NCBI GenBank assembly: GCA_902725215.1
Contig: CACUVI010000012.1
Span: 256,501-320,500 of the forward strand
DNA length: 64,000 nt
Reading direction: 5' to 3'
Origin: Rhodospirillaceae bacterium LM-1
GTDB lineage: Bacteria; Pseudomonadota; Alphaproteobacteria; Rhodospirillales; WMHbin7
A program made the translations under genes and the position numbers. Below are positions 1-8,378 of this stretch, in pieces. The stretch's first letter is position 1; the number at the start of each line of letters is the position of its first letter. The notes beneath the pieces are model-generated. The model did no database searches, was not told where the DNA came from, and saw nothing but the letters and a program-made list of their open reading frames with translations.

Positions 1-2
1 CC

Positions 3-560
3 GGTTCAATGTTCGCCTGCGAGCAGGCGGGGGTTTCGCCCGATATCATGTGTTTGGCCAAGGGCATCACCGGCGGCGCCGTGCCGCTGGCCGCCACCTT
101 GTGCCGTGCCGATATTTTCGAGGCGCATTATTCCGAAGATCGGACCAAGACATTCTTTCATTCCAGTTCCTACACCGCCAATCCCATCGCCTGTGCTGCG
201 GCCAACGCCAATCTGGATGTGTGGGAGACGGAACCGGTGTTGGAACGCGTGGCGACGCTGGGCAGGATGCAGGAGGAACGTCTGGCGGCTTTCAAAACAG
301 ATGTACGGTTCGAGCGCGTGCGCCGGTTGGGAACTATCGCCGCCCTGGATGTGAAGGTGAAGGACCAGGGCTATCTGGCGGGCATCGGGCCGATACTATA
401 CGAGCGCTTTATCGAGAGCGGCGTGCTTCTGCGCCCGCTTGGCAATACGATCTATGTCATGCCGCCCTATTGTATTTCAAGCGCCCAGTTGGACAAAGTG
501 TGGGCGGCGGTGGGGGAGGCCGAAAAGCTGGATGTGGCGGCAGTTCGGGATGGCGATTGA
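3..560 (+). CDS. bioA: Adenosylmethionine-8-amino-7-oxononanoate aminotransferase, C-terminal part (5' end outside window)
   Basis: PLP-dependent class III aminotransferase that makes 7,8-diaminopelargonate in biotin synthesis, using S-adenosylmethionine as amino donor. Only the C-terminal ~185 residues are in the window; the reading frame is open to the left edge (G-S-M-F-A-C-E-Q-A-G-V-S-P-D-I). The PLP-binding lysine lies in the block C-L-A-K-G-I-T-G-G, followed by the family-typical F-F-H-S-S-S-Y-T-A-N-P-I-A-C-A-A-A-N-A and the C-terminal R-P-L-G-N-T-I-Y-V-M-P-P-Y motif. The preference for BioA over another class III transaminase rests on these blocks, which are typical of BioA. The rest of a bio operon, if present, would lie upstream of the window. 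Confidence 0.88.
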   Translation, partial: GSMFACEQAGVSPDIMCLAKGITGGAVPLAATLCRADIFEAHYSEDRTKTFFHSSSYTANPIACAAANANLDVWETEPVLERVATLGRMQEERLAAFKTDVRFERVRRLGTIAALDVKVKDQGYLAGIGPILYERFIESGVLLRPLGNTIYVMPPYCISSAQLDKVWAAVGEAEKLDVAAVRDGD

Positions 561-562
561 GA

Positions 563-691
563 AAAGCCGCACTGGTCCGCAATCGCGTCGATGAAGTTCT
601 GGTCGTCAGGCGCGTTCGCGCTGGCCGCCACGGCCAGAGATTGGCGGTGCGCTTCATCGGGGTGGTGCTTTGACTGATCCGGTATTTCCAT
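563..691 (-). pseudogene. Remnant of a MazE-like (DUF3018-type) antitoxin
   Basis: An ATG-started frame on the minus strand reads M-E-I-P-D-Q-S-K-H-H-P-D-E-A-H-R-Q-S-L-A and then V-A-A-S-A-N-A-P-D-D-Q-N-F-I-D-A-I-A-D. The E-A-H-R-Q-S and F-I-D-A-I-(A/S)-D blocks resemble the C-terminal half of small MazE-like antitoxins (recognition from memory, not a search). The N-terminal half is absent, and the frame reads on into bioA antisense instead of stopping, so it looks like a fossil. No partner MazF toxin is next to it. It could also be a fortuitous ORF. Confidence 0.4.
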
Positions 692-757
692 GCGCCAAAG
701 CTAACACGTGCGGCGATGCTTGGAAATTACCTTACCTACCTTGCGGTGCAAGGCCCC

Positions 758-1606
758 TTACCCCTTCACCACCATCACCGGACATTCGGCCTTGCCGATG
801 ACGCGTTCGGAATTGCTGCCCAGCAGCAGGCGGCCCATGCTCGTCCGTCCGTGGCTGCCCATGACGATCAGGTCGCAACCTTTCTCGCGCGCGGCGTCCA
901 GCACCACGTGATGGGTTTCGCCGCGCTCGACCAGCGGCTCGGCCTCGATGCCGCCTTCCTTCAACAGCCTAGCCACCCGTTGCACGATCTGGCGCGCCTC
1001 GGCTTGGCGCTCGGCGGAATGGCCGGGCACTTCCACCGACAAAACCGTGATGGGCGCGGCGCAGCAATGGGCGATGCGCCCCGCCGCCACGGCGGCCGCA
1101 TCCGACGAGCGCGAGCCGTCGGTGGCCAGCAGCAGCCGGTTTTGCCACATCTGGGCCGCCTTGGGCACCACCATGACGCTGCATTTGGCCATCGAGATCA
1201 CCTTCAGCGTGGCGTCGCCCAGCATCAGGCGGGCTAGGCCGCGCCGTCCTCTGCGCCCAACCACGATCAGGTCGGCATTGATATGTTCCGATTCGGCCAG
1301 AATGTCCTTGTAGGGATCGTCGCCGTAACGAATGACCTTGGTGCAGGCCACGCCAGCCTGGATGGCCATGGCCTCCACCCGGTTCAGATTGGCCTCGGCC
1401 TCGGCTTCCTTCTGCGCCATGGCGTCGGCGGCCCCCATCGTGTCGAATTCGGGGCTGGACAGAACCGAGGTGGTCACGGTAAGCGAGGCGCCGCCCTTGA
1501 CGCACATCTCGATGGCCACGCGCTCGGCGCCCAGGGAAAATTCCGAGCCGTCGGTGGCCAGCAAGATTCGTTCGAAACGCCCGGTGGGCGACAGCTGATC
1601 CATCAT
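758..1606 (-). CDS. Tandem-domain universal stress protein (UspA family)
   Basis: 282 residues made of two Usp domains (about 10-150 and 155-282), each with an N-terminal I-L-L-A-T-D-G-S or L-L-L-A-T-D-G-S strand. The second domain keeps the nucleotide-binding signature G-x2-G-x9-G-S (G-S-H-G-R-T-S-M-G and then L-L-L-G-S). In the first domain the same motif ends G-D instead of G-S/T, so the ATP site there is probably altered. It is the last gene of a three-gene minus-strand run with the TauE-like exporter (12-nt gap) and a small membrane protein, which suggests co-expression under stress or anion transport. The start at 1606 (M-M-D-Q) follows directly after the exporter stop. Confidence 0.88.
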   Translation of the reverse strand: MMDQLSPTGRFERILLATDGSEFSLGAERVAIEMCVKGGASLTVTTSVLSSPEFDTMGAADAMAQKEAEAEANLNRVEAMAIQAGVACTKVIRYGDDPYKDILAESEHINADLIVVGRRGRRGLARLMLGDATLKVISMAKCSVMVVPKAAQMWQNRLLLATDGSRSSDAAAVAAGRIAHCCAAPITVLSVEVPGHSAERQAEARQIVQRVARLLKEGGIEAEPLVERGETHHVVLDAAREKGCDLIVMGSHGRTSMGRLLLGSNSERVIGKAECPVMVVKG

Positions 1607-1618
1607 GACGCTTTCTCC

Positions 1619-2674
1619 CTAAGTGGGTTGCAGGGCGCGGCTTTCCTTCATGCCGCTCCAGATCGCCTTCAAGATAACGGAGGCCCCCATGAACAGGGCA
1701 AAAACCATGATCCAGAAGCTGATCGACTTCAAGGCATTTGCCAATTCGTCGCTCATGGGCGCGATCATCTCCAACTGGCTCAGATAGACCGGGATCACGA
1801 ACAGGCGCGAGAACAGCACAGTCACCATGATCAGCCCCATGACCAGCTTGATCATGAAGGGTTTGACATAGGTGGTGCCGATGGCGCCGATCTGGATGCC
1901 GAACAGCGATCCGGCCAAGATGATCATGGCCAGACGAATATCGACATAGCCCGACAGCGCGAATTTGATGCTGCCGCCCAGGCCCATCACGAAGGCGATC
2001 ACCAGTTCGGTGGCCGAGGCCATCAGCGAGGGAACGCCCAAGCCGTACATCATCGAGGGCACGCCGATGAAGCCGCCCACCGCGATGGTGGCGGCCAGCA
2101 GGCCGGTGCAGAACCCCATCGGCACGGTAATCAGCCACGAGACCTTGGCGTCGATGCTTTTGAAATAGACCATGGTGCCGGGGATGTTGATGGTGCGCGC
2201 CCACAGGGCGAACTTGGTGGGCTTCTCGTCATTGCCCGCCGGTCCCAACTTGTACTGCTTATAGGCGTCCTTCAGCACGAAAGTGCCGACGATGGCCAGG
2301 GTGACGACGAAGACGAAGCTGACGTAAAGATTCGATCCGGTGTCGCCGAAGGCGGCCTTGATCACTTCTTGCAGATGCGCCCCCCACAGCACGCCGCCTT
2401 CCGCCGACAGGCCCATGATCAGGCCCAGCTTCACATCGACCTGACCATATTTGGCTCGCTTATAAGCCCCCACCAGCGCCTTGGGAAATTTGTGGCACAT
2501 GTTGCTGGCCACGGCCACGATGCCGGGCACGCCCATGGTCATCATGGCGGGCGTCAGCACGAAAGCGCCGCCCGAACCGATGAAGCCAGAGACCATGCCG
2601 CCCACGAATCCGACCAGGAACAGGCCGGTCATGCCCATCCAATCCAGGGCGATGAATTGAGTTACTTGCTCCAA
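1619..2674 (-). CDS. TauE/SafE-family sulfite/organosulfonate exporter-like membrane protein
   Basis: 351-residue polytopic inner-membrane protein of the TauE/SafE family (DUF81), whose members are anion permeases proposed to export sulfite or sulfoacetate. The N-terminal helix pair has the family signature G-F-V-G-G-M-V-S-G-F-I-G-S-G-G-A-F-V, and a second copy of the repeat occurs around residues 190-215 (A-A-T-I-A-V-G-G-F-I-G-V-P), as expected for the internal duplication. Its 5' end overlaps the preceding 87-residue membrane-protein gene by 13 nt, implying translational coupling. The substrate is not evident from sequence. Confidence 0.85.
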   Translation of the reverse strand: MEQVTQFIALDWMGMTGLFLVGFVGGMVSGFIGSGGAFVLTPAMMTMGVPGIVAVASNMCHKFPKALVGAYKRAKYGQVDVKLGLIMGLSAEGGVLWGAHLQEVIKAAFGDTGSNLYVSFVFVVTLAIVGTFVLKDAYKQYKLGPAGNDEKPTKFALWARTINIPGTMVYFKSIDAKVSWLITVPMGFCTGLLAATIAVGGFIGVPSMMYGLGVPSLMASATELVIAFVMGLGGSIKFALSGYVDIRLAMIILAGSLFGIQIGAIGTTYVKPFMIKLVMGLIMVTVLFSRLFVIPVYLSQLEMIAPMSDELANALKSISFWIMVFALFMGASVILKAIWSGMKESRALQPT

Positions 2675-2925
2675 CGCTTAGGCTCCTTTCGGGTTTGCGC
2701 CTTCAATCCCAGCATGTCCCAAAAACCGCCCGTGAAAGCGCCATGGACAAAGGAAAACAGGAAGGCGATGGCGATGGGGACCACAAAGCCCCAGCCGCCG
2801 GACAGGCTTAGTTCCAGGATGGCCGCTTCGTTCGAAAACAAGACGACATAGAGGATCAGGCTGACCACCCCCAGAAGGATGGTACGTAGATTCTGCGATG
2901 TGACGACGGAGGATGGTGTTGCCAT
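2662..2925 (-). CDS. Small membrane protein of unknown function, first gene of TauE-UspA operon
   Basis: 87 residues with two clear hydrophobic segments (about 14-35 and 47-66) and a basic C-terminal tail (K-A-Q-T-R-K-E-P-K-R-W-S-K), suggesting a small inner-membrane protein with its C-terminus in the cytoplasm. The start codon follows an AAGGA ribosome-binding site, 9 nt upstream. It overlaps the exporter gene by 13 nt, so it is probably an accessory of that transporter. I do not recognise a named family. Confidence 0.7.
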   Translation of the reverse strand: MATPSSVVTSQNLRTILLGVVSLILYVVLFSNEAAILELSLSGGWGFVVPIAIAFLFSFVHGAFTGGFWDMLGLKAQTRKEPKRWSK

Positions 2926-3250
2926 CGATAGTATCCTTCTCCATGGGGTTCCTGGCTTTCCGGGAACCCAGCCTTGCGCTTGTGCAAAGTCAATTGTGGA
3001 AAGAACTTATATGATGGAGTGATGATGTAACAAGAAATATCTTGAAATTTCAACAAGTTGCTTGCATTCTGCATCAGTTACATAATTGCAAAATGCAACA
3101 TTCTCGCCGCGCCTCGCTGGCGCTGATTTGATTGGCGTTTGGGATTTTAAGGGGTCAATAAAGAACAAGAAAAAAAAGCTGGGAGTTTTGTCTAGTCGTG
3201 TCTTATTGTATGGGAGCATGAAAATAATAAGGTACGGTTCCGGGGATATA
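2926..3250. other. Divergent intergenic region with an imperfect inverted repeat
   Basis: 325 bp between the leftward TauE operon and the rightward response-regulator gene. It should hold promoters for both. The visible structure is an imperfect inverted repeat, GTTGC-tt-GCATTcTGCA (3057-3073) and TGCAaAATGCaAC (3087-3099), which could be a regulator site. The part just before the response regulator is AT-rich. I see no gene here; the ATG-started extension of the regulator frame upstream of 3251 lacks family similarity. Confidence 0.35.
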
Positions 3251-3673
3251 ATGGTGAATGTACTCTTAGTTGAAGATAACCCGGGTGATGCCCGTCTCGC
3301 AGTTGAAGCCCTGCGCGAAGGCGGAGCCAAGGTGCAGTTGCATCTGGCGCAAGACGGCGTCGAGGCCATGGCCTTCTTGAAGCGGGAAGGCCAGCATAGC
3401 GATGCGCCAAGACCCAACCTTCTCCTGCTCGACCTCAATCTGCCCCGCAAGGATGGGCGCGAGGTACTGGCCGAGGTTAAGAACGATCCCCAGCTTCGCC
3501 GCATTCCCGTGGTGGTCCTGACCACCTCGCAGGCCGAGCAGGATGTCATGAGCTGCTACGAACTGCACGCCAACTGCTTCATCACCAAGCCCGTCGATCT
3601 TGACCAGTTCATCAACGTGGTCAAAACGATCGAGGGATTCTGGTGTCAGACCGTCAAACTGCCTCCGCGCTGA
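3251..3673 (+). CDS. Single-domain response regulator (Rcp1/CheY-like)
   Basis: 140-residue stand-alone receiver domain. It begins M-V-N-V-L-L-V-E-D-N-P-G-D-A-R-L, with the acidic pair E-D, the phospho-acceptor Asp in N-L-L-L-L-D-L-N-L-P-R-K-D-G-R-E, the Thr switch (V-V-V-L-T-T-S) and the conserved Lys (C-F-I-T-K-P). The N-P-G-D-A-R-L and L-P-R-K-D-G blocks are typical of the Rcp1-type regulators that pair with phytochrome-like kinases carrying the S-H-D-L-Q-E-P-L-R motif; three such kinases occur in this window. I chose the ATG at 3251 because the domain starts there, although the frame is open further upstream. Two nucleotides separate it from the next gene. Confidence 0.85.
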   Translation: MVNVLLVEDNPGDARLAVEALREGGAKVQLHLAQDGVEAMAFLKREGQHSDAPRPNLLLLDLNLPRKDGREVLAEVKNDPQLRRIPVVVLTTSQAEQDVMSCYELHANCFITKPVDLDQFINVVKTIEGFWCQTVKLPPR

Positions 3674-3675
3674 AC

Positions 3676-6159
3676 ATGCCGACGTCTGCCGAAACCGGTG
3701 CGATTGGGCCGGTCGCTTCGGGACCGGCGGGGGCACGCCCATTGCGCGTGCTGATGGTCGAGGACAATCCGGGCGACGCCAGGCTGGTCCGCGTCATGCT
3801 GTCGGAAAGCCCGGTGCCTTTCGAGGCCAGCGAGGCCGCCCGGCTGGGCGATGCGCTTCAATTGCTATCCCAGGAACGTTTCGACGTCGCTTTGCTTGAT
3901 CTCGGCCTGCCCGATTCGCTGGGGCTGGATACGCTAAAGCGCGTAATGGCGGCGGCCCCCGGCCTGCCTATCGTGATTTTGACCGGCAATTCCGACGACC
4001 GCATGGCGCTCGACGCCCTGGAGCAGGGCGCCCAGGATTATCTGGTCAAGGGCTGGGGCGGCGCCGAGGCTTTGCAGCGCGCCATCCGCTACGCCATCGA
4101 GCGCGGCCGCACCGAAGAAAAGCTCAAGCAAAGCGAATCGATGTTCCGCGCCATTTTCGAGCAGGCGGCGCTGGGCATCACCTTGTTCGGTTTCGACCGC
4201 AAGTTGGTGGCGGCCAATCACGCCATCGAACGCATGTTGGGCTATGAATCCGGCAAGATGCTGGGCAGCACCTCGGACCAGTTCACCCATCCCGACGACG
4301 CAGCGGAAAGCGTTCGTTTGACCAGCGAGTTGATTCAAGGACGGCGCGACCATGCCAGCCAGGAAAAGCGATTCCTGCGCCAGGACGGAACCACCTTGTG
4401 GGGCCGCCTTTCGCTGTCGCTGGTTCGCGATGCGCAAGGCCAGCCCAAGCTGGGCTTGGCGATCGTGGAAAACATCGACGAACGCAAGAAGCTGGAAGAG
4501 CGCATGCGCCTCGACGCCAGGGTCATCACCGCGGCCAGCGAAGGCGTTTTCGTAACCGACGCCAAGCGGGTGATCTTGCAGGTCAATCCGGCATTCTCGC
4601 GCATCACCGGCTACGAGGCCCATGAAGCCGTGGGGCAAACGCCCAATCTGCTGGCCTCGGGCCGTCATTCCCATGAATTCTTCGAACGTCTGGAAGCCGC
4701 GCTGGCTTCGGCGGGCGCATGGCAGGGCGAGCTTTGGAACCGCAGGAAATCGGGCGAGGTTTTTCCCTGCTGGCTGGACATCAGCGCCGTGCGCAACGAG
4801 CGCGACGAAATCGTCAATTACGTCGCCGTCTTCCACGACATCACGGCGCGCAAGCAAAATGAGGAACGTTTAACCTTCCTGGCCAATCACGACCCACTGA
4901 CCGGGCTGGCCAATCGCATCTTGTACGAAGAGCGCATCGAGCGCGCCCTGGCCCGGGCCAAGCGGGCGGCGCTTAAAGTGGCCTTGCTGTTCCTTGATCT
5001 CGACGGCTTCAAAAGCGTCAACGAGCGTTTCGGCCATCCGGTGGGCGACGTGCTGCTGCAACGTCTGGCCGAACGGCTGACGCTGTGCGTGCGCCAGGGC
5101 GACACGGTGGCGCGCATCTCGGGCGACGAATTCCTGCTGGTGGTCGAGGACATCGACGATTTTCGCATCGCCGCCACCGTGGCCAGAAAGGCCCTGGATA
5201 CATTGAAGGAACCGTTCCACATTGAGGGCCACGCCATCAAGCTGGACGGCAGCATCGGCATCGCCCTTTATCCCGACGACGGGTTGGAGGCGACGCAGCT
5301 CTACAAGGCGGCCGATACCGCCATGTACAAGGCCAAGCGCATGGGCGGCAACGACGCCCGCTTCTTCTGCGACGATTTGAACGGACGGGCCATCGAACGT
5401 TTGGTGATGGAGCGCAAGCTGGCCGAGGCCTTGGAGCGCGACGAGATCGAGGTTTACTACCAGCCGGTGGTTGCCTTGCCAGACGGCAAGATCGTTGCCG
5501 CCGAGGCCCTGGTGCGCTGGCGTCAAGCCGATGGTCAGTTGGCCCAGCCCGGTGCCTTTTTGGATATCGTGCGCCAGGCGGGCATGATGCCCGAACTGGC
5601 TGTCCGCGTATCCGAAAAGGCCATCGCCCAAGTGGCGGGCTGGCAAAAGGCGGGCTATCAAGTCGGGCTGATTCTCAATCTGGGCGACGAGGAGTTGGAG
5701 AACGAATCCTTCGTCGCGAAATTCGCCGCCTTGCTGACGGGCAGCGGACTTTCGCCCGGCGCCGTCGAAGTCGATCTGGCCGAATCCGCACTGGTTCCCG
5801 CCGGTCATCGCGACATGCTGGGGCTGGAACGTTTGAAGGCCCTGGGCGTGCATCTGGCGCTTGATAATTTCGGCTCCGGCTTCTCGTCGATCGCCCAGCT
5901 TGGCCGTCTGCCCGCCGAATGTTTCAAGATCGACCATTCCTTCTTGCGCGACGTGAAGGAGCCGGGAGACGAGGCGAAGATGGTGTCGGCCATTATCGGC
6001 CTGACCCGCTCCTTGAAGCGCAAGGTGGTCGCCAAGGGCGTCGAGAACGAAGCGCAGAAGGGATTCCTGATCCGCCAGGGCTGCGAGCTGGCCCAGGGAT
6101 ATCTGTTCGGCAGGCCTGTTCCCGCCGATGAGTTCGAGAAACTTCTCAAGGACGCCTGA
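3676..6159 (+). CDS. Cyclic-di-GMP signalling protein: REC-PAS-PAS-GGDEF-EAL (EAL probably inactive)
   Basis: 827 residues from the ATG at 3676; an in-frame GTG at 3643 is an alternative start. An N-terminal receiver (V-L-M-V-E-D-N-P-G-D-A, acceptor in A-L-L-D-L-G-L-P-D) is followed by two PAS domains (about 150-280 and 280-400), a GGDEF domain and an EAL domain. The cyclase site is S-G-D-E-F (482-486), a permitted variant, and an inhibitory RxxD site (R-Q-G-D) lies five residues before it. The EAL motif itself is intact (E610-A-L-V-R-W), but three other catalytic positions differ from active phosphodiesterases: D700 where E is usual, D-N (730-731) instead of D-D, and A-K-G-V-E-N (K787) instead of A-E-G-V-E-T. 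I infer a cyclase or a c-di-GMP sensor with a degenerate EAL domain. It is cotranscribed with the upstream regulator. Confidence 0.88.
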   Translation: MPTSAETGAIGPVASGPAGARPLRVLMVEDNPGDARLVRVMLSESPVPFEASEAARLGDALQLLSQERFDVALLDLGLPDSLGLDTLKRVMAAAPGLPIVILTGNSDDRMALDALEQGAQDYLVKGWGGAEALQRAIRYAIERGRTEEKLKQSESMFRAIFEQAALGITLFGFDRKLVAANHAIERMLGYESGKMLGSTSDQFTHPDDAAESVRLTSELIQGRRDHASQEKRFLRQDGTTLWGRLSLSLVRDAQGQPKLGLAIVENIDERKKLEERMRLDARVITAASEGVFVTDAKRVILQVNPAFSRITGYEAHEAVGQTPNLLASGRHSHEFFERLEAALASAGAWQGELWNRRKSGEVFPCWLDISAVRNERDEIVNYVAVFHDITARKQNEERLTFLANHDPLTGLANRILYEERIERALARAKRAALKVALLFLDLDGFKSVNERFGHPVGDVLLQRLAERLTLCVRQGDTVARISGDEFLLVVEDIDDFRIAATVARKALDTLKEPFHIEGHAIKLDGSIGIALYPDDGLEATQLYKAADTAMYKAKRMGGNDARFFCDDLNGRAIERLVMERKLAEALERDEIEVYYQPVVALPDGKIVAAEALVRWRQADGQLAQPGAFLDIVRQAGMMPELAVRVSEKAIAQVAGWQKAGYQVGLILNLGDEELENESFVAKFAALLTGSGLSPGAVEVDLAESALVPAGHRDMLGLERLKALGVHLALDNFGSGFSSIAQLGRLPAECFKIDHSFLRDVKEPGDEAKMVSAIIGLTRSLKRKVVAKGVENEAQKGFLIRQGCELAQGYLFGRPVPADEFEKLLKDA

Positions 6160-7001
6160 TGAAGCTGGCGCGCTTTGGCGATGCGGGCGGCGAAAAGCCC
6201 GGCCTGATCGACGCCAAGGGCCGCCTTCGCGATCTGTCGGCCCATCTGGGCGATATCCGCCCTGAGAACCTGTCGCCATCATCCTTAAGCGACTTGCGCG
6301 CCATCGATCCCGAAACCTTGCCTCTGGCCCCCGATGGCGTGCGTCTGGGGGTTCCCGTTTCCGGCATTCGTGATATTTTCGCCATCGGTTTGAATTACCG
6401 CGACCATGCCGCCGAGGCGGGCATGGCTTTGCCAGCGGAACCTGTTCTGTTCAGCAAGGCCGCCGGGTCGCTTTCCGGGCCTAACGATCCGGTCATTCTG
6501 CCGCCCGGCGCTCTCAAGGGCGATTGGGAAGTGGAACTGGCCTTAGTGATCGGCAGCCCCGCCTTTCAGGTGAGCGAGGCACAGGCGCTGTCGCATGTGG
6601 CCGGTTACCTGATCTGCAACGACGTGTCGGAACGCGCCTTTCAACTGGAACAGGGCGGCCAGTGGATCAAGGGCAAGTCGGCCGACAGTTTCTGCCCGCT
6701 GGGTCCCTGGCTGGTCACGGCCGATGACGTCGCCGATCCGCAGAATTTGAAACTGTGGCTCGATCTGAACGGCGAGCGCATGCAAGACGGCAACACCTGC
6801 GACATGGTGTTCCCGGTCGCCTTCCTGATTTCCTATGTCAGCCGTTTCCTGACCCTGAAGCCCGGCGACGTGATCACCACCGGAACGCCCGCTGGCGTGG
6901 GTTTGAAGCGCGGGCGCTTCTTGCGGCCCGGCGATGTGATGACGCTGGGGGTCGAGGGGCTGGGTCAGCAGCGCCAAGTGGTCAAGGCGTATTCAGCCTA
7001 A
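6159..7001 (+). CDS. Fumarylacetoacetate hydrolase-family protein
   Basis: 280 residues of the FAH superfamily (fumarylacetoacetase, 2-hydroxyhepta-2,4-diene-1,7-dioate isomerase and oxaloacetate/acylpyruvate hydrolases), which use a divalent metal to cleave or isomerise beta-diketo acids. The core starts at F-A-I-G-L-N-Y-R-D-H-A-A-E; the metal-binding acidic residues are in D-W-E-V-E-L-A-L-V-I-G and C-N-D-V-S-E-R; the C-terminal signature is P-G-D-V-I-T-T-G-T-P-A-G-V-G. Its ATG overlaps the stop of the GGDEF/EAL gene (TGATG), so it is translationally coupled, though no functional link is obvious. The exact substrate cannot be told from sequence. Confidence 0.85.
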   Translation: MKLARFGDAGGEKPGLIDAKGRLRDLSAHLGDIRPENLSPSSLSDLRAIDPETLPLAPDGVRLGVPVSGIRDIFAIGLNYRDHAAEAGMALPAEPVLFSKAAGSLSGPNDPVILPPGALKGDWEVELALVIGSPAFQVSEAQALSHVAGYLICNDVSERAFQLEQGGQWIKGKSADSFCPLGPWLVTADDVADPQNLKLWLDLNGERMQDGNTCDMVFPVAFLISYVSRFLTLKPGDVITTGTPAGVGLKRGRFLRPGDVMTLGVEGLGQQRQVVKAYSA

Positions 7002-7610
7002 AGGATCAACGCCGATCGCATAGGGATGCGCCCATAGCAGGAGCGCATAAAGGGCCAGCGCCAGCATCATCCGCATCAGACCGATATCGGAAAAGCGCAA
7101 TGGCTTTCGGGGAAAGGGAGCGATCTTTCGCTTGGCGGCCAGCATGGGAAAACCCGCCAGGGCCAGCAGCAGGAAAAAGCCGAACATGACAAGCGAGGGA
7201 AGGTCGCCGTTGGACAGCAGATGCGCGCCCGCCCATAAGGCCAACGCCGCCAGCAGCGGATGGCGCGTGAGGCGCAAGGGGCCGGGATTTTCAGGATCGA
7301 AGCCCTTGCCGCCGATGCCGATGGAATAGGGATTGGGCGTCGTGAAGGCTGCGGTCAGCAGATAGCAGGCGGGCAGCATCAGGGCCAGGGTCAGGTGGCG
7401 CATCCAAAGCCGCATGTCCCACAGCGGCATTCTTTCGGCTTGCGCATAGGCCAATCCCACCAAGGCAAGCAAGGCCAGCGACAAAAGGCCATAGGCCGCC
7501 AGATAGCGCCGCTCGCCCAGCCAACCCACCAGACGGGCGCGTGGGCCGGGCAGGGAAGGCAGGATGTGCAAAGCCAGGAACAGGGCGATGAACAGGATCA
7601 GCAGGGTCAT
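6993..7610 (-). CDS. NnrU-family integral membrane protein
   Basis: 205 residues with about six hydrophobic segments. The block L-R-L-T-R-H-P-L-L-A-A-L-A-L-W-A-G-A-H-L contains the conserved R-H-P and W of the NnrU family, named from a protein encoded near denitrification (nitric-oxide-responsive) genes; the family is distantly related to isoprenylcysteine-type membrane methyltransferases. The 3' end converges on and overlaps the FAH-family gene by 9 nt. No denitrification gene is visible in the window, so its role here is open. Confidence 0.8.
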   Translation of the reverse strand: MTLLILFIALFLALHILPSLPGPRARLVGWLGERRYLAAYGLLSLALLALVGLAYAQAERMPLWDMRLWMRHLTLALMLPACYLLTAAFTTPNPYSIGIGGKGFDPENPGPLRLTRHPLLAALALWAGAHLLSNGDLPSLVMFGFFLLLALAGFPMLAAKRKIAPFPRKPLRFSDIGLMRMMLALALYALLLWAHPYAIGVDPLG

Positions 7611-7856
7611 GATGCTTAAGATAGAGCCTCGATCTTTGGCGGACCTTGATCGTCGTTAAACTGACAACAGACGGATGAGTATGGCCCCTAATTTCTCTCC
7701 ATTGACTCATCTGGGGCTTTGTCTAAAGTTCCAACAAGCTTATCAAACAAAAACAAGCCTACCTGCGGGACCATGTATGCGCTGACAAGAGGGACCTTAT
7801 TCCGAGTGGAATAGGCGATCTCTGGCGGTTGAGTATGTGATCTTCAGGGGAAACTC
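7611..7856. other. Intergenic region upstream of the acyltransferase, with palindrome
   Basis: 246 bp between NnrU (leftward) and the rightward acyltransferase gene. A perfect short inverted repeat TATTCC-GAGT-GGAATA spans 7798-7813, about 45 nt before the acyltransferase start, and could be an operator. A longer inverted pair GATGAGT / ACTCATC lies near 7675-7712. The acyltransferase ATG is preceded by an AGGGGAAA ribosome-binding site. No gene is seen. Confidence 0.3.
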
Positions 7857-8375
7857 ATGTCCGGGAAAAGCGCGCCTAAAGACAAATCCGCCAAGCAATC
7901 TGATGCCAAAGCTGTTGAGGCGGCACAGCCGCCAGCCCAGCCAACGCCCTTGCGTCAGCCCAATGGCCCCGCCGAAGTGCTGGGGGATGTGGTCTGGCTG
8001 ATGACGCAATCCCCCAACCACAAGCACCTGTTCATCGCCGATCTGGAATGGCTGGTCCTGCCGCCGGTGATGCTGCGCCAGTTCCGGCTGGTGCGCGGCA
8101 AAGAAAAGCCGCAGGCCTTCGTCACCTGGGCCATGCTGAACGAAGAGGCCGAGCAGCGCCTGATGGCGGGTCATACGCGCCTTAAGCCCAGCGACTGGAA
8201 TGCAGGCGACAGGGCCTGGATCATCGACCTCATCGCCCCCTTCGGCGGGCAGGAAGCGGTGCTGAAAGAAATCAAGCAGCGCCTGTTCGCGGACAAGCCA
8301 CTCAAGCTGCTGCAACCCGGCAAAGACGGCAAACCGGTGGCTGGCGAAGTGCGCGTCAAGGAAAAGGCGGCGTAG
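7857..8375 (+). CDS. Toxin-activating lysine-acyltransferase (HlyC/RtxC family), orphan
   Basis: 172 residues. HlyC-type enzymes transfer a fatty acyl group from acyl-ACP to internal lysines of RTX toxins in the cytoplasm before type I export. The catalytic His is H55 in Q-S-P-N-H-K-H-L (equivalent to HlyC H23), and the catalytic Asp is D124 in W-I-I-D-L-I-A-P-F-G (equivalent to D92). The conserved L-E-W-L-V-L-P-P and R-Q-F-R-L blocks are also present. The N-terminal ~35 residues are a Lys/Ala/Pro/Gln-rich extension not seen in HlyC. The protoxin and the HlyB/HlyD exporter normally found next to it are absent; a second, broken copy of its 3' end lies at 9748-9832. It may act on a toxin encoded elsewhere. 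Confidence 0.88.
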   Translation: MSGKSAPKDKSAKQSDAKAVEAAQPPAQPTPLRQPNGPAEVLGDVVWLMTQSPNHKHLFIADLEWLVLPPVMLRQFRLVRGKEKPQAFVTWAMLNEEAEQRLMAGHTRLKPSDWNAGDRAWIIDLIAPFGGQEAVLKEIKQRLFADKPLKLLQPGKDGKPVAGEVRVKEKAA

Positions 8376-8378
8376 GTG

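Noticed and set aside
1283-2851. 522-codon + strand ORF over the TauE operon
   Set aside because: Histidine/Asp/Gln-rich shadow of the TauE and Usp genes on the opposite strand; same for the long + or - shadows over A2M, guaB and the kinases.
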